From an uncultured Cohaesibacter sp. (lineage in GTDB: Bacteria > Pseudomonadota > Alphaproteobacteria > Rhizobiales > Cohaesibacteraceae): a stretch of DNA of 64,000 bases. The DNA lies in the NCBI RefSeq assembly GCF_963664735.1, contig NZ_OY761553.1, positions 3,903,001-3,967,000 of the forward strand, given 5' to 3'. This document shows, one piece after another, positions 36,764-46,251 of the stretch; position 1 is the first letter of the stretch; every line of letters starts with the position of its first letter. The notes beneath the pieces are model-generated. The model was not told where the DNA came from and made no database searches. It worked only from the letters and a program-made list of their open reading frames with translations. The translations under genes were made by a program, and so were the position numbers.

Positions 36764-38050
36764 TCATTCGCCGCGGCTGGCCAAAATCGTTTCTTCTAGC
36801 GTTTTAAGGCCCGTCTTTGTGGCATTGACCATGCAAGACATGTTGCCTGGTTGATGCTTGTTGCTGAGCATCAGTTCGTGCGCTGCCGGAATTTGCTCCC
36901 AGGTGAAGACATCTGACAAACAGGGGTCGACCTGCCCATTGATCACCATCTGGTTGGCGGCCATCGCCTGTTTGAGGTGTGCAAAATGGGAGCCCTGAAC
37001 GCGTTTCTGGTGCATCCAGATATAACGGGCATCCATGGTAAGGTTGAAGCCGGAGGTGCCAGCGCATATCACGACCATGCCGCCGCGCTTGACGACGAAA
37101 GTGGAGACAGGAATCGTCGCTTCGCCGGGATGTTCGAAGACCATGTCGACATTCTTGCCCTTGCCGGTGATGTCCCAGATGGCCTTGCCGAACTTGCGCA
37201 CTTCGCCGAACCATTGCGCATATTCAGGCGAGTTGACCTTGGGGAGCTGGCCCCAGCAATCGAAGTCTTTGCGGTTGATCACGCCCTTTGCGCCAAGCTT
37301 CATGACGAAATCGCGCTTGCTTTCATCGGAGATAACGCCAATCGCATTGGCTCCTGCTGCCGCTGCGATCTGCACACCAAAGACGCCCAGTCCGCCCGAT
37401 GCACCCCAGATGAGAACATTCTGGCCGGGTTTCAGCTCATGGGGCATATGGCCGAACAACATGCGGTAAGCGGTGGCCAGCGTAAGCACATAGCAAGCAC
37501 TTTCCTCCCAAGTCAGATGCTTGGGGCGTGGCATAAGCTGTTGGGCCTGCACCTTGGAGAATTGGGCAAAAGACCCGTCAGGGGTCTCATAGCCCCAGAT
37601 GCGATTGGTTGGTGAAAACATCGGGTCGCCACCATTGCACTCTTCGTCGTCGCCATCATCCTGATTGCAATGGATCACGACTTCGTCGCCAACCTTCCAG
37701 TTCTTGACCTTGCTGCCAACGGCCCAAACAATGCCTGAGGCATCGGAGCCCGCAATATGATAGGGCTGCTTATGGACATCGAAGACGGAAACCGGCTCTC
37801 CGAGCCCTGCCCAGATGCCGTTATAGTTGACACCGGCGGCCATGTTCAGAACCAGAACTTCGTGGCTATCCAGCTCCCATGTCGGGACGACTTCCACCTG
37901 AAACGATTTTTCTGGTGGCCCGTGGCGCTCGCGGCGGATTGCCCAGGCGTACATTTCTTTTGGCACATGGCCAAGCGGCGGAATTTCACCGATTTCATAG
38001 AGATCTTTTTTCTCACCGGTCGTGCCTTGGGCAAGCAATTCCTCGGTCAT
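36764..38050 (-). CDS. ccrA: crotonyl-CoA carboxylase/reductase
   Basis: 428-residue MDR-superfamily enzyme that reductively carboxylates crotonyl-CoA to ethylmalonyl-CoA with NADPH, the key step of the ethylmalonyl-CoA pathway. Blocks include GVNYNGIWAGLGEPVSVFD, IAGSDASGIVWAVG, the nucleotide motif WGASGGLGVFGVQIA and FEHPGEATIPVSTFV. The ATG at 38050 has GGGAGGAGC in front. It diverges from ecm across 363 bp, as in other users of the pathway. Confidence 0.96.
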   Translation of the reverse strand: MTEELLAQGTTGEKKDLYEIGEIPPLGHVPKEMYAWAIRRERHGPPEKSFQVEVVPTWELDSHEVLVLNMAAGVNYNGIWAGLGEPVSVFDVHKQPYHIAGSDASGIVWAVGSKVKNWKVGDEVVIHCNQDDGDDEECNGGDPMFSPTNRIWGYETPDGSFAQFSKVQAQQLMPRPKHLTWEESACYVLTLATAYRMLFGHMPHELKPGQNVLIWGASGGLGVFGVQIAAAAGANAIGVISDESKRDFVMKLGAKGVINRKDFDCWGQLPKVNSPEYAQWFGEVRKFGKAIWDITGKGKNVDMVFEHPGEATIPVSTFVVKRGGMVVICAGTSGFNLTMDARYIWMHQKRVQGSHFAHLKQAMAANQMVINGQVDPCLSDVFTWEQIPAAHELMLSNKHQPGNMSCMVNATKTGLKTLEETILASRGE

Positions 38051-38413
38051 TGATGCTCCTCCCGATCTGGATTTATCGATCAATTGTTGCGTTGCAGCAA
38101 TTTTGCCAAAAACAATAGCATTTTATGGTGCGTATGCGAAATTATCCAAAGATATTGGTCCAGAAGATATAAGTCTTATTGCCAATTTGCTTTTTGCGTG
38201 TGCGAAGAGAAACTCTGTGCTCCAAGAAAGACCAGTTCGTCTTCCTCTGGCCGATTGCTGGTGGGCTGACGAGAAATCGAGTGAAAGCGCTTAAGACCTT
38301 GTCTTGATTGATCTGCCCATAAGCAACCGTGTGCGAGCGTTTGGGTAAAGCCGGGCAAGGCATCCCCTTTCAAGGGAAGGGGAGGGAATTGGCCTTTGTG
38401 GGAGGAGAGTGCC
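38051..38413. promoter_or_regulatory. ccrA-ecm divergent control region
   Basis: 363 bp with no gene. It holds TTGCAGCAA (38092-38100) followed by TTTTGCCAAAA, and TTTGC-x5-TTGCG near 38186-38200. These TTGC/GCAA-rich elements recall the TTTGCAAA repeats bound by short-chain fatty acyl-CoA regulators (ScfR, such as PccR and RamB), but the match is partial. Confidence 0.4.
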
Positions 38414-40432
38414 ATGAGTGGTGAGACAGCTACAAACAAAAATGTGGATGCTGCTGGAATTGGGAAATCTGTGACCGGAAAGGAAAAAGATCGCCCGTGG
38501 ATCTTTCGTACCTATGCAGGGCATTCAACGGCACGGGATTCCAATGCGCTTTACCGGAAAAACCTGTCCAAGGGACAGACCGGTCTATCGGTAGCTTTCG
38601 ATCTGCCGACCCAGACCGGCTATGACCCGGATCATCCGTTGGCCCGCGGTGAAGTGGGCAAGGTCGGAGTTCCCATTTCCAATATTGGCGACATGCGCGA
38701 ACTGTTCGACCAGATCCCGCTCGAGCAGATGAACACCTCGATGACGATCAATGCGACGGCGGCATGGTTGCTTTCGCTTTATATTGCCGTGGCTGATGAG
38801 CAGGGTGCAGACCGCGCCAAGCTTGCCGGAACAACTCAGAACGATCTGATCAAGGAATATCTCTCGCGGGGCACCTATGTGTTCCCGCCCAAGCCATCCC
38901 TGAAGCTGACAACCGATATCATCGGCTTTACCTACAGCCATATGCCCAAATTCAACCCGATGAATGTCTGCTCCTACCATCTGCAGGAAGCGGGTGCGAC
39001 ACCGGTTCAGGAACTGGCCTATGCGCTGTCGACGGCGATTGCCGTGCTGGATGCGGTCAAGGCAAGCGGTGTCCTGAGCGATGAGGATTTTCCTCAGGCA
39101 GTTGGCCGTATCTCCTTCTTCGTGAATGCCGGTATGCGCTTTGTGACCGAAATCTGCAAAATGCGCGCCTTTGCGGAATTATGGGACGAGATCTGCCATG
39201 AGCGCTATGGGGTAGAGGAAGAGAAATATCGCCGCTTCCGCTATGGGGTTCAGGTCAACTCTCTTGGTCTTACCGAGCAGCAGCCGGAAAATAATGTCTA
39301 TCGCATTCTGATCGAGATGCTGGCGGTGGTGCTTTCCAAGAATGCTCGCGCTCGTGCAGTGCAGTTACCTGCATGGAATGAAGCGCTGGGATTGCCGCGC
39401 CCTTGGGATCAGCAATGGTCCTTGCGGATGCAGCAGATCATGGCCTTCGAGACAGACCTTCTGGAATATGGCGATCTGTTTGATGGATCCGCTGCCGTTG
39501 AAGCTCAGGTCAAGGCGCTCAAGGCAGAAGCTCGCGAGGAAATGGTGCGCATCGAGGAAATGGGCGGTGCGATTTCGGCCATCGAATCTAGCTACATGAA
39601 GCAGAAGCTGGTGGAATCCAACGCCAAACGCCTTGAAGCCATTGAAAATGGCGAGCAGATTCTTGTTGGCGTTAACAAATATCATGAAAGTGAACCTTCG
39701 CCACTATCTTCGGGGGAGGATAGCGGCATTCTAACCGTAGACCCAGCTGTGGAAGAGGAAGCCGTTACCAAGATCAAGGTCTGGCGTGAATCGCGCAATA
39801 ATGTTGCCGTTGAAGATGCGCTCACTTCCTTGCGCGAGGCGGCCAAGGCTGGAGCCAATATCATGGAGCCGTCCATTGCCTGCGCCAAAGCAGGTGTGAC
39901 CACTGGCGAATGGGCTGCCGTGCTGCGCGATGTGTTCGGTGAATATCGTGCGCCAACAGGAGTTGGCAAATCTGCGCGGATGGACGGGGAAGACCTCAAG
40001 GACGTTCGCGAGGCCGTGAACAAGGCATCGGAAACGCTCGGGCGCAGGTTGAAAATCCTCGTCGGCAAGCCAGGTCTTGATGGGCATTCAAACGGGGCCG
40101 AGCAGATTGCTGTGCGTGCTCGTGATGCCGGGATGGAAGTTGTTTACCAGGGCATTCGCCTCACGCCTGAACAGATCGTTAATACGGCGCTGGAAGAAGG
40201 GGTTCATGTGGTTGGCCTTTCCATTTTGTCAGGGTCACATCTTGCCCTTGTGGGGGATGTAATGAAGCTGATGAAAGAGGCCGAACTTGATGACGTGCCC
40301 GTTGTTGTTGGCGGCATCATTCCTCCGGCAGATGAGCAAATTCTAAAGAGTTATGGTGTTGCCGCGGTATACACGCCAAAGAATTTCCAGATCAACGAGA
40401 TCATGAAAAACATCACTGAGCTGGTCGCCTGA
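38414..40432 (+). CDS. ecm: ethylmalonyl-CoA mutase (B12-dependent)
   Basis: 672-residue single-chain B12 mutase. N-terminal TIM-barrel motifs include RPWIFRTYAGHSTARDSNALYR region residues and GQTGLSVAFDLPTQTG; the C-terminal cobalamin domain has the base-off motif KPGLDGHSNGAEQIA and VVGGIIPPADEQ. It isomerises (2R)-ethylmalonyl-CoA to methylsuccinyl-CoA. Length and the methylmalonyl-type subfamily match Ecm, and the ccrA/mcd context supports it over methylmalonyl-CoA mutase. ATG 38414 follows GGGAGGAGAG. Confidence 0.94.
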   Translation: MSGETATNKNVDAAGIGKSVTGKEKDRPWIFRTYAGHSTARDSNALYRKNLSKGQTGLSVAFDLPTQTGYDPDHPLARGEVGKVGVPISNIGDMRELFDQIPLEQMNTSMTINATAAWLLSLYIAVADEQGADRAKLAGTTQNDLIKEYLSRGTYVFPPKPSLKLTTDIIGFTYSHMPKFNPMNVCSYHLQEAGATPVQELAYALSTAIAVLDAVKASGVLSDEDFPQAVGRISFFVNAGMRFVTEICKMRAFAELWDEICHERYGVEEEKYRRFRYGVQVNSLGLTEQQPENNVYRILIEMLAVVLSKNARARAVQLPAWNEALGLPRPWDQQWSLRMQQIMAFETDLLEYGDLFDGSAAVEAQVKALKAEAREEMVRIEEMGGAISAIESSYMKQKLVESNAKRLEAIENGEQILVGVNKYHESEPSPLSSGEDSGILTVDPAVEEEAVTKIKVWRESRNNVAVEDALTSLREAAKAGANIMEPSIACAKAGVTTGEWAAVLRDVFGEYRAPTGVGKSARMDGEDLKDVREAVNKASETLGRRLKILVGKPGLDGHSNGAEQIAVRARDAGMEVVYQGIRLTPEQIVNTALEEGVHVVGLSILSGSHLALVGDVMKLMKEAELDDVPVVVGGIIPPADEQILKSYGVAAVYTPKNFQINEIMKNITELVA

Positions 40433-40450
40433 TCGCAAGGACTAAGGGCA

Positions 40451-40487
40451 AAAGAAGGGCTCGAAAAATATCGGACCCTTCTTTTTT
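40451..40487. terminator. terminator, ecm / histidine kinase gene
   Basis: Arms AAAGAAGGG (40451-40459) and CCCTTCTTT (40476-40484) with a T-run on the + side and an A-run on the other, between two convergent genes. Confidence 0.75.
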
Positions 40488-40506
40488 GATGGCTTGTCTG
40501 TGGTTT

Positions 40507-41646
40507 TCAAAGATGGACAGATTTGCTTTCGGCGAGGCAATGCACGATAATTTCATACAGTTCTTCAGGCTGGATTGGTCGCCTTAGCCATGCTTTGAAG
40601 GGCGCGATTGTTTCAGGTGCATCATCAGCCGAAACTGCAATGGCTGGCAGCGCCTTACTCTTGCTGCTGGCATTTTGTTCTATTTGCCGCATCAATTGCC
40701 AGCCGCTCATATCTTCCATCTGGATATCGAAGATGCCCGCATCGGGAGAGGTGTCTTCCAGCAATTGCAGGGCCTCCGTTCCGGATTGCGCCGCGATGGG
40801 ACAAAAATCCATAGCTTTCAGAATTTCGGTCATGATGAGCAGGTTGGTCTTATTGTCGTCGACGATCAGGATTTCAGTTTTGGTCTTGCGCGCATTTTCT
40901 GGGGGGGCCGGTTGCCTAGTCTGCTCGCTTGCATCCGCCTCAGAACCAAGGGGATCTGTCGGAGCCTCTAGGGGAAGCGTCATCAGAAAGCAGGCCCCAT
41001 GAGGATCATTTTCCTTGGCGATGATGGATCCGCCCATGGCCGAGAGAATGTGTCTGGCGCTCCACAGGCCCAAGCCCTTGCCATCGGTGGCTCCCTTTCC
41101 CTCGCCGCGATGATAGGGCTCAAACAGCAATTCAGGGTTTTCTTTTTGAAAGCCAGGGCCGTTGTCACACAGGGTCAGAAGGATCTCTGTCGAGGATTTG
41201 AGCACAGCTGTGAGCGTTATCGTGGCCCCTTGGGTATATTTGAGCGCATTGTCGAGCAATAGCATCAAAATTCTGTGCAGGTAGCTCGGCTCTGGAGCAA
41301 TTGGGTCGGCCGCCTCCAGTTCGGAAGAGATTTTAAGCGTGAAATTGGCCTGATGGAAATTGGCCAATATGTTGGCCAGCCCTTCGAACTCCTTTAGCCA
41401 GTCGCCCAACAGGATTTTGTCCTGCCTGGGCTGTTTGAAAAGTTCGGTCCCGCTCTCCACCATTGCCATTGCGTTGCTGGCGGCAAAGTGCAAGGCTTCG
41501 ATGAGAGCTGCGCTCTTTTCTGGATCGTTTGACTGTCGGATCAGGTCTGTCAAAGACACTATCGCGCTCAGATGTGTGCGCAGGTCGTGACGAAAGCTGT
41601 CCCTTTTTTGTCTTTTCGTGTCGGTATTCAGGCTGTTTCTTGTCAT
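40507..41646 (-). CDS. soluble hybrid histidine kinase with C-terminal receiver
   Basis: 379 residues without signal or transmembrane segment. A HisKA-like region carries the H-box DSFRHDLRTHLSAIVSL with His20 as probable phospho-acceptor, followed by an HATPase domain (N-box LLLDNALKYTQ, G-box DNGPGFQ, GKGLGLWSARHI). After a ~40-residue linker comes a receiver domain (ILIVDDNKTN, acceptor Asp in GIFDIQMEDMSGW). No sensor domain exists, so it is probably activated by another protein. Genetic neighbours give no partner. Confidence 0.87.
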   Translation of the reverse strand: MTRNSLNTDTKRQKRDSFRHDLRTHLSAIVSLTDLIRQSNDPEKSAALIEALHFAASNAMAMVESGTELFKQPRQDKILLGDWLKEFEGLANILANFHQANFTLKISSELEAADPIAPEPSYLHRILMLLLDNALKYTQGATITLTAVLKSSTEILLTLCDNGPGFQKENPELLFEPYHRGEGKGATDGKGLGLWSARHILSAMGGSIIAKENDPHGACFLMTLPLEAPTDPLGSEADASEQTRQPAPPENARKTKTEILIVDDNKTNLLIMTEILKAMDFCPIAAQSGTEALQLLEDTSPDAGIFDIQMEDMSGWQLMRQIEQNASSKSKALPAIAVSADDAPETIAPFKAWLRRPIQPEELYEIIVHCLAESKSVHL

Positions 41647-41844
41647 GATCTATGCTATAGGCACACACTGTTGATTTGCTAAAGAGCAGTTGTTTCTCTT
41701 ATGATGCCCTGTATTCTTGGCTGGTTCCAACACAAATTTCCACGATCCGCATGTCTTTTCGGTCAGTGGTTTTTTGTCGCGGGTTTTTGCCGGCTTTCAT
41801 AGAACAACATCACTCCTACGATCCCTTCCTCCCGGAGCTCTTCC

Positions 41845-42801
41845 ATGCTCGACATATTTAACATTGTCTTCCCCATCTTTGCCTTGATAGCTATCGGCTA
41901 TTTGCTGATTCTGAGCGGTCTCATACCAAAGGAAGCTGGTGCTGCATTATCAAAGTTTGTCTTTACGATTCCTTTGCCTCTGACCATGTTTCGATCATTG
42001 GCAACAGCCAATTTGAGTGAACAGGCGCCTTGGTCTTTGTGGTGCGCCTTTTTTCTTTGCGTCTTTGCGATGTTTGGGCTGGGAATGCTCGTCACACGGT
42101 TTCTTTTTGGGAGGGAAGGAAGCGTGCTGGCCGTGGCAGGGATCTCCAGTGGATTTTCCAATCTGGTTTTGCTCGGGATTCCGGTTATTTCGGCTGTGTT
42201 CGGGCAGGATTCGCTTGTGCCGCTTGTGATGCTGCTGACGATCCATTTGCCGATCATGACGCTGTTAAGCTCGATCATGGTGGAGGTTTATGCGCGTGAG
42301 CCGGGGCAGTCGCTCAATTTTGGTGCGATCCTGCTCAAGGTTGGCAAGGGGTTGATGCACAATGCGATCATTATCGGTATTGTGGCTGGCGGTATCTGGG
42401 GCTTCATCGGTTTGCCTATTCCGGATCTGGCATCTGCGGTGATTGACCGTATTGTTCCTGTGACGGTGCCTCTGGCCTTGATGGCAATGGGCATGAGCAT
42501 GCGTGAATATGGCTTGCAGGGTGATATTTTGAACGGACTGGCGCTGGCTGTTATCAAAACAGTTGCCTTTCCCGGTCTCTTCTATCTGGTTACGGCAACC
42601 ATTCTGCCTCTGCCCAATGCGTGGACGGCTGTCATTCTGCTCGGAGCTGCAAGTCCGACTGGTGTAAACGCCTATCTGCTGGCCAACCATTTTGGCGTTG
42701 GGCACCGATTGTCTGCCAACACCATTTCGCTTTCGGTGCTGGTCAGTCTCGTGACGTTGCCCTTCTGGATTTCAATAGCGCACACCATCATGGGCCACTA
42801 G
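41845..42801 (+). CDS. AEC family transporter
   Basis: 318-residue auxin-efflux-carrier-family protein of ten predicted helices. IVFPIFALIAIGYLLILSGLI and the C-terminal LLGAASPTGVNAYLLANHFG block match bacterial AEC permeases, which move small organic acids or amino acids. Substrate unknown. Ends 4 bp into the gluQRS 3' end on the other strand. CGGAG lies 11 bp before the ATG. Confidence 0.85.
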   Translation: MLDIFNIVFPIFALIAIGYLLILSGLIPKEAGAALSKFVFTIPLPLTMFRSLATANLSEQAPWSLWCAFFLCVFAMFGLGMLVTRFLFGREGSVLAVAGISSGFSNLVLLGIPVISAVFGQDSLVPLVMLLTIHLPIMTLLSSIMVEVYAREPGQSLNFGAILLKVGKGLMHNAIIIGIVAGGIWGFIGLPIPDLASAVIDRIVPVTVPLALMAMGMSMREYGLQGDILNGLALAVIKTVAFPGLFYLVTATILPLPNAWTAVILLGAASPTGVNAYLLANHFGVGHRLSANTISLSVLVSLVTLPFWISIAHTIMGH

Positions 42802-43691
42802 GCATTTGCAAATGTCTTGAGGTCGGCGTCATTCCAGCGGATCAATCTCTTGATGTCTTCTGGTGAGACGCCGTCTTGGCGCAGTGCCTTGAGGCTCAGG
42901 CTATGGCGTGATTTGGAGAGTTTCTGCCCGTCAATATCTGTGAGCAGCCGGTGGTGGTGATAAATCGGTTCCGGCAGGTCAAGCAGGCTTTGCAGCAGCC
43001 TGTGCAGGCTGGTTGCTGCATAAAGGTCTTGTCCGCGCACGATGTGGGTGATGCCTTGGGCCGCATCATCAAGCACCACGGATAGATGGTAGCTGGTGGG
43101 GCAATCCTTACGCGCCAGAATCACATCCCCCCATTCTTCAGGGCTTGCCTTGATTTGAGATGCTTCTGGGTAGTGAGGTCCCAGAGGTCCGGTTTCTTGC
43201 CATGTGAACGCTTCGGGGCAAACCATTCTTGCCTTTGCCATGTCCAGTCGCCAAGCGACATCGCCTTGGTCTGTTTCCTGCTCTGAAAGCATCGCGCGAG
43301 GGTAGTGGGCAGCTCCGTCCGGGTCTCGTGGCCAGTCGGGCGCATTGGCGCTTTCCCATTCGGCCACTGCTTTCTGAATGTCTTTGCGACTGGCGCGAGA
43401 GGGATAAAGCAGACCTTTTTTCCTCAGCTTGAGCAATTGGTTTTCATAGATCGGGAAACGGTCTGACTGCCTCATAACCGGCTCTTCCCAACGGATGCCC
43501 AGCCAGGAAAGATCATCGAACATTTGAGCGATCTTGTCCTGAGTGCATCTCACTCTATCGATATCTTCGACGCGGACAAGAAAGCGGCCTCCGGTGATCT
43601 TTGCCGCTTCGAAATTGATTAGCGCAGACAGAGCATGCCCCAAATGCAGGGCGCCGTTCGGGCTGGGGGCAAAGCGAAAGATTGTGGGCAT
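42798..43691 (-). CDS. gluQRS: glutamyl-Q tRNA(Asp) synthetase
   Basis: 297-residue paralogue of the glutamyl-tRNA synthetase catalytic core that attaches glutamate to the queuosine base of tRNA(Asp). HLGHALSAL is the HIGH motif and GQKLSKSRHSLSL the KMSKS motif. No anticodon-binding domain is present, separating it from GltX. The start MPTIFRFAPSPNGALHLG at 43691 is as in the family; the extra upstream 76 codons to 43919 overlap the alkA-type gene and are rejected. Confidence 0.9.
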   Translation of the reverse strand: MPTIFRFAPSPNGALHLGHALSALINFEAAKITGGRFLVRVEDIDRVRCTQDKIAQMFDDLSWLGIRWEEPVMRQSDRFPIYENQLLKLRKKGLLYPSRASRKDIQKAVAEWESANAPDWPRDPDGAAHYPRAMLSEQETDQGDVAWRLDMAKARMVCPEAFTWQETGPLGPHYPEASQIKASPEEWGDVILARKDCPTSYHLSVVLDDAAQGITHIVRGQDLYAATSLHRLLQSLLDLPEPIYHHHRLLTDIDGQKLSKSRHSLSLKALRQDGVSPEDIKRLIRWNDADLKTFANA

Positions 43692-43781
43692 GTTGTATTG
43701 GCGTCCGGCTTGGTTGCGTGATGTATTGATAGCCTTTAGATATGTGGCTCGTCCAGTCAATTGGCTGGTTTGGAACTGGCA

Positions 43782-44459
43782 ATGAAACGGGCAATGAAGC
43801 GGCGAGAAGATTCTGTGCACCAACTTGGTAGTCAAAAAGATCTGGATGCTTCTCTTGCCCGGTTGGCCGAGCTTGATCCAACGCTCGCGCCCTATATTGA
43901 GCGTTGCGGTCCCATTCATTTACGGCGCCAGCCTGCGGGACTGCAAGGTCTGCTACAAATTATCCTTGCACAACAGGTGTCTGTCGCCTCGGCCCGTGCC
44001 ATTTGGCAGAAATTCACAGCCCGGTTTCCCGATTGTGATGTCGGGTTGCTGGCACAAGCTGATGAACAGGATCTCAGTGCCTGCACTCTTTCGCGTCCCA
44101 AGATAAAAACCGTAATGGGAATTGTTGCGGCAATTCGTACAGGGTTTGATCCCGATAGCCTGTGGACCGCTGAGCCGGAGGTTGCGCGTCAGAGCTTGAT
44201 GGCGTTGCACGGGGTCGGTCCATGGACCGCCGATGTTTATTTGCTGTTCTGCCTTGGGTGTTCTGATGTCTTTCCTGCTGGAGATCTTGCCTTGCAGGTG
44301 GCTGTGGCGGATGTCTTGGCTCTTGAAAAAAGGCCATCCGAAAAACAGACTGCCGCAATGGCCGAACAACGCTGGGCACCTGAGCGCGGGGCAGCTGCGC
44401 ATGTGTTCTGGGCGCATTATCGCCTCATCAAAAAAGGGCGTGAAGGCGTTATTCTCTAG
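43782..44459 (+). CDS. DNA-3-methyladenine glycosylase II (AlkA-like)
   Basis: 225 residues of the HhH-GPD superfamily. Helix-hairpin-helix ALHGVGPWTADVYLL is followed by the catalytic Asp in VFPAGDLALQVAVADV, and QIILAQQVSVASARAIWQKF precedes. It excises alkylated purines in base excision repair. The start is uncertain: ATG 43782 or 43794; the in-frame TTG at 43761 is less likely. It diverges from gluQRS. Confidence 0.9.
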   Translation: MKRAMKRREDSVHQLGSQKDLDASLARLAELDPTLAPYIERCGPIHLRRQPAGLQGLLQIILAQQVSVASARAIWQKFTARFPDCDVGLLAQADEQDLSACTLSRPKIKTVMGIVAAIRTGFDPDSLWTAEPEVARQSLMALHGVGPWTADVYLLFCLGCSDVFPAGDLALQVAVADVLALEKRPSEKQTAAMAEQRWAPERGAAAHVFWAHYRLIKKGREGVIL

Positions 44460-44496
44460 CCCTCACACCCTTGGCATGATCGGATTAAACTGTGAC

Positions 44497-45081
44497 TTAA
44501 GCGCGGCTTTTGTGGATTGCCTGCATCCAGTTGCCAAGGAACGGCAAGCGGGCAAACAGGCCAGACAGCGCGTCTTTGGAAAGAAACGCACCACAAAGTG
44601 CGATGATCGCTTCTACGCTAGAGAGAACCGCGTTCCAGCCTCCGAAGGACAGGCCGAGAATGCGCAGCTGAGCCACATCACAACTGATCAGCTTTGTCGT
44701 CTTGAGCTGAGCCAAAAGGTTGGAGGCATCGGTTGTAACCGGCACGGTGTTGGCGCAATCATTTGGTCCAAGCCAGAATTCCCATTCGGCGCCAGCCTGA
44801 TAGACACCGACCCCTGCGCCGTAAATCAGCACGCCGGCCAGAATGAGCAGGGCGAGGCGAACAACTATTGGCGGCAAATTACGCCAGACGGTTAGCAGAG
44901 TGGCCAGTGTCAGCGGGATCAGTGCGTAATGCACATGACGCTGGATGTAGCACAGGTGGCAAGGCTGATAGCCACCGATATGTTCAAAGCCTAGCGAACA
45001 GGCTGAAATGAAAAGGGCACCCAGCAGAAGAAGGGTTGCGGCCAGAGCTTGCGGTTTGCCGATCGGAGCTGTCAGTTTCAT
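44497..45081 (-). CDS. dsbB: disulfide bond formation protein DsbB
   Basis: 194 residues with four hydrophobic helices. The first periplasmic-loop Cys pair is PCHLCYIQRHVHYA and a second pair is suggested by NDCANTVP and KLISCDV, the layout of DsbB, which reoxidises DsbA and passes electrons to quinone. Quinone-interacting Arg is in YIQRH. The gene stands in tandem with the YqaA gene but 112 bp apart. Confidence 0.9.
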   Translation of the reverse strand: MKLTAPIGKPQALAATLLLLGALFISACSLGFEHIGGYQPCHLCYIQRHVHYALIPLTLATLLTVWRNLPPIVVRLALLILAGVLIYGAGVGVYQAGAEWEFWLGPNDCANTVPVTTDASNLLAQLKTTKLISCDVAQLRILGLSFGGWNAVLSSVEAIIALCGAFLSKDALSGLFARLPFLGNWMQAIHKSRA

Positions 45082-45193
45082 ACGCGTTTTTCTTTCGGAT
45101 ATTTTTCTTTTGGTACGTCGCTAAAGCGTAACCATGTCCAAATTTTGTCAATCTTAGCAGCTGCTTCGATTGGTCTCAGCCGCGGACTGGATC

Positions 45194-45775
45194 TCATAGA
45201 AGATATTTCACCGCAGCAAAACCACCTACAAGTAGTATCATCATTAGGGTAAACACGAGGCCTAATCGCTTTTCGATGAATTCGCGGATTGGTGGCCCGA
45301 GCCAATAAAGGAGTGCGGCCAAAATGAAAAAGCGCAAACCACGGGCTACGATCGATGCGATCATGAATACTGGCAGGGAAAGGCCCGTTGCCCCTGAGGC
45401 TATGGTGATGACCTTGTAGGGAAAGGGGGTCAAGCCTGCGATCAGCACAATCCATACGCCCCATTGATTATATCGTTCGGTGAAAGAGGCAAACTGATCT
45501 GAATAACCGTAGAAAGCCAAAATCGGTTCCGCCACTTGCGTGAAGAGCAAAGCGCCGATTGTGTAGCCCAGCATTCCACCGATCACCGAGGCGATTGTGC
45601 AAACAGCTCCGTAAAACCAGGCCTTTTGCTTATTCGCAATGACCATGGGAACGAGCAGCGTATCCGGTGGAATAGGGAAAACGGAACTCTCGACAAAGGA
45701 AACTCCGGCCAATGCCCAAGTGGCGCGACGGCTGCTGGCCAGTCCCATCGTCCAATCGTAAAGTTTGCGTAGCAT
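45194..45775 (-). CDS. YqaA family inner-membrane protein (DedA-related)
   Basis: 193 residues. The motifs FVESSVFPIPPDTLLVPM and LTPFPYKVITIASGATGL are the conserved YqaA/DedA (SNARE-associated) blocks, with re-entrant loops and about four helices. Proteins of this family work in membrane lipid or ion balance. No substrate can be inferred. Confidence 0.88.
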   Translation of the reverse strand: MLRKLYDWTMGLASSRRATWALAGVSFVESSVFPIPPDTLLVPMVIANKQKAWFYGAVCTIASVIGGMLGYTIGALLFTQVAEPILAFYGYSDQFASFTERYNQWGVWIVLIAGLTPFPYKVITIASGATGLSLPVFMIASIVARGLRFFILAALLYWLGPPIREFIEKRLGLVFTLMMILLVGGFAAVKYLL

Positions 45776-46028
45776 CGATTATCCTATGTCGGTTGTTCGC
45801 TTTGTTTTTTTGAACGAAATTCTCGAGGGGAACTTAGGTCCCCGGAAGCAAGCTTTAAAGGTGCTCTTCGCAGATAACTGCGTGATAGTCTCTTCATCTG
45901 GAGCTGTTATTCCAGTTTGGTCTATATCGGAAGCCTTAAATTGGTGTCAATTCGTGTTGACTATGGAAAATTTATGACGGTTATCGGTTGACGGGAAAAA
46001 TTTTGCTTATATATTCGGCGCACACGAT

Positions 46029-46115
46029 GCCCCTGTGGCGGAACTGGTAGACGCGACGGATTCAAAATCCGTTTCCTTCACCGGAGTGCCCGTTCGAGTC
46101 GGGCCAGGGGCACCA
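46029..46115 (+). tRNA. tRNA-Leu (CAA)
   Basis: 87 nt folding as a class II tRNA. Acceptor stem GCCCCTG/CAGGGGC with encoded CCA; anticodon stem ACGGA/TCCGT enclosing the loop TTCAAAA (anticodon CAA, Leu); a long variable arm; and TpsiC loop GTTCGAGTC. AT-rich DNA before it fits a promoter. No terminator hairpin is visible. Confidence 0.96.
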
Positions 46116-46251
46116 CTCTTCTTTTTTTCGTTGGCGCAGTGGAATGATCCGGATACGGGCATCATGCGCTATCTCGATGCAGGCTACGAGAGCGCTATCT
46201 GTTGCGCGAAGGAGTAGGCCTGCGTCTGCCCGGCATTCTAGGGGACTGAGT

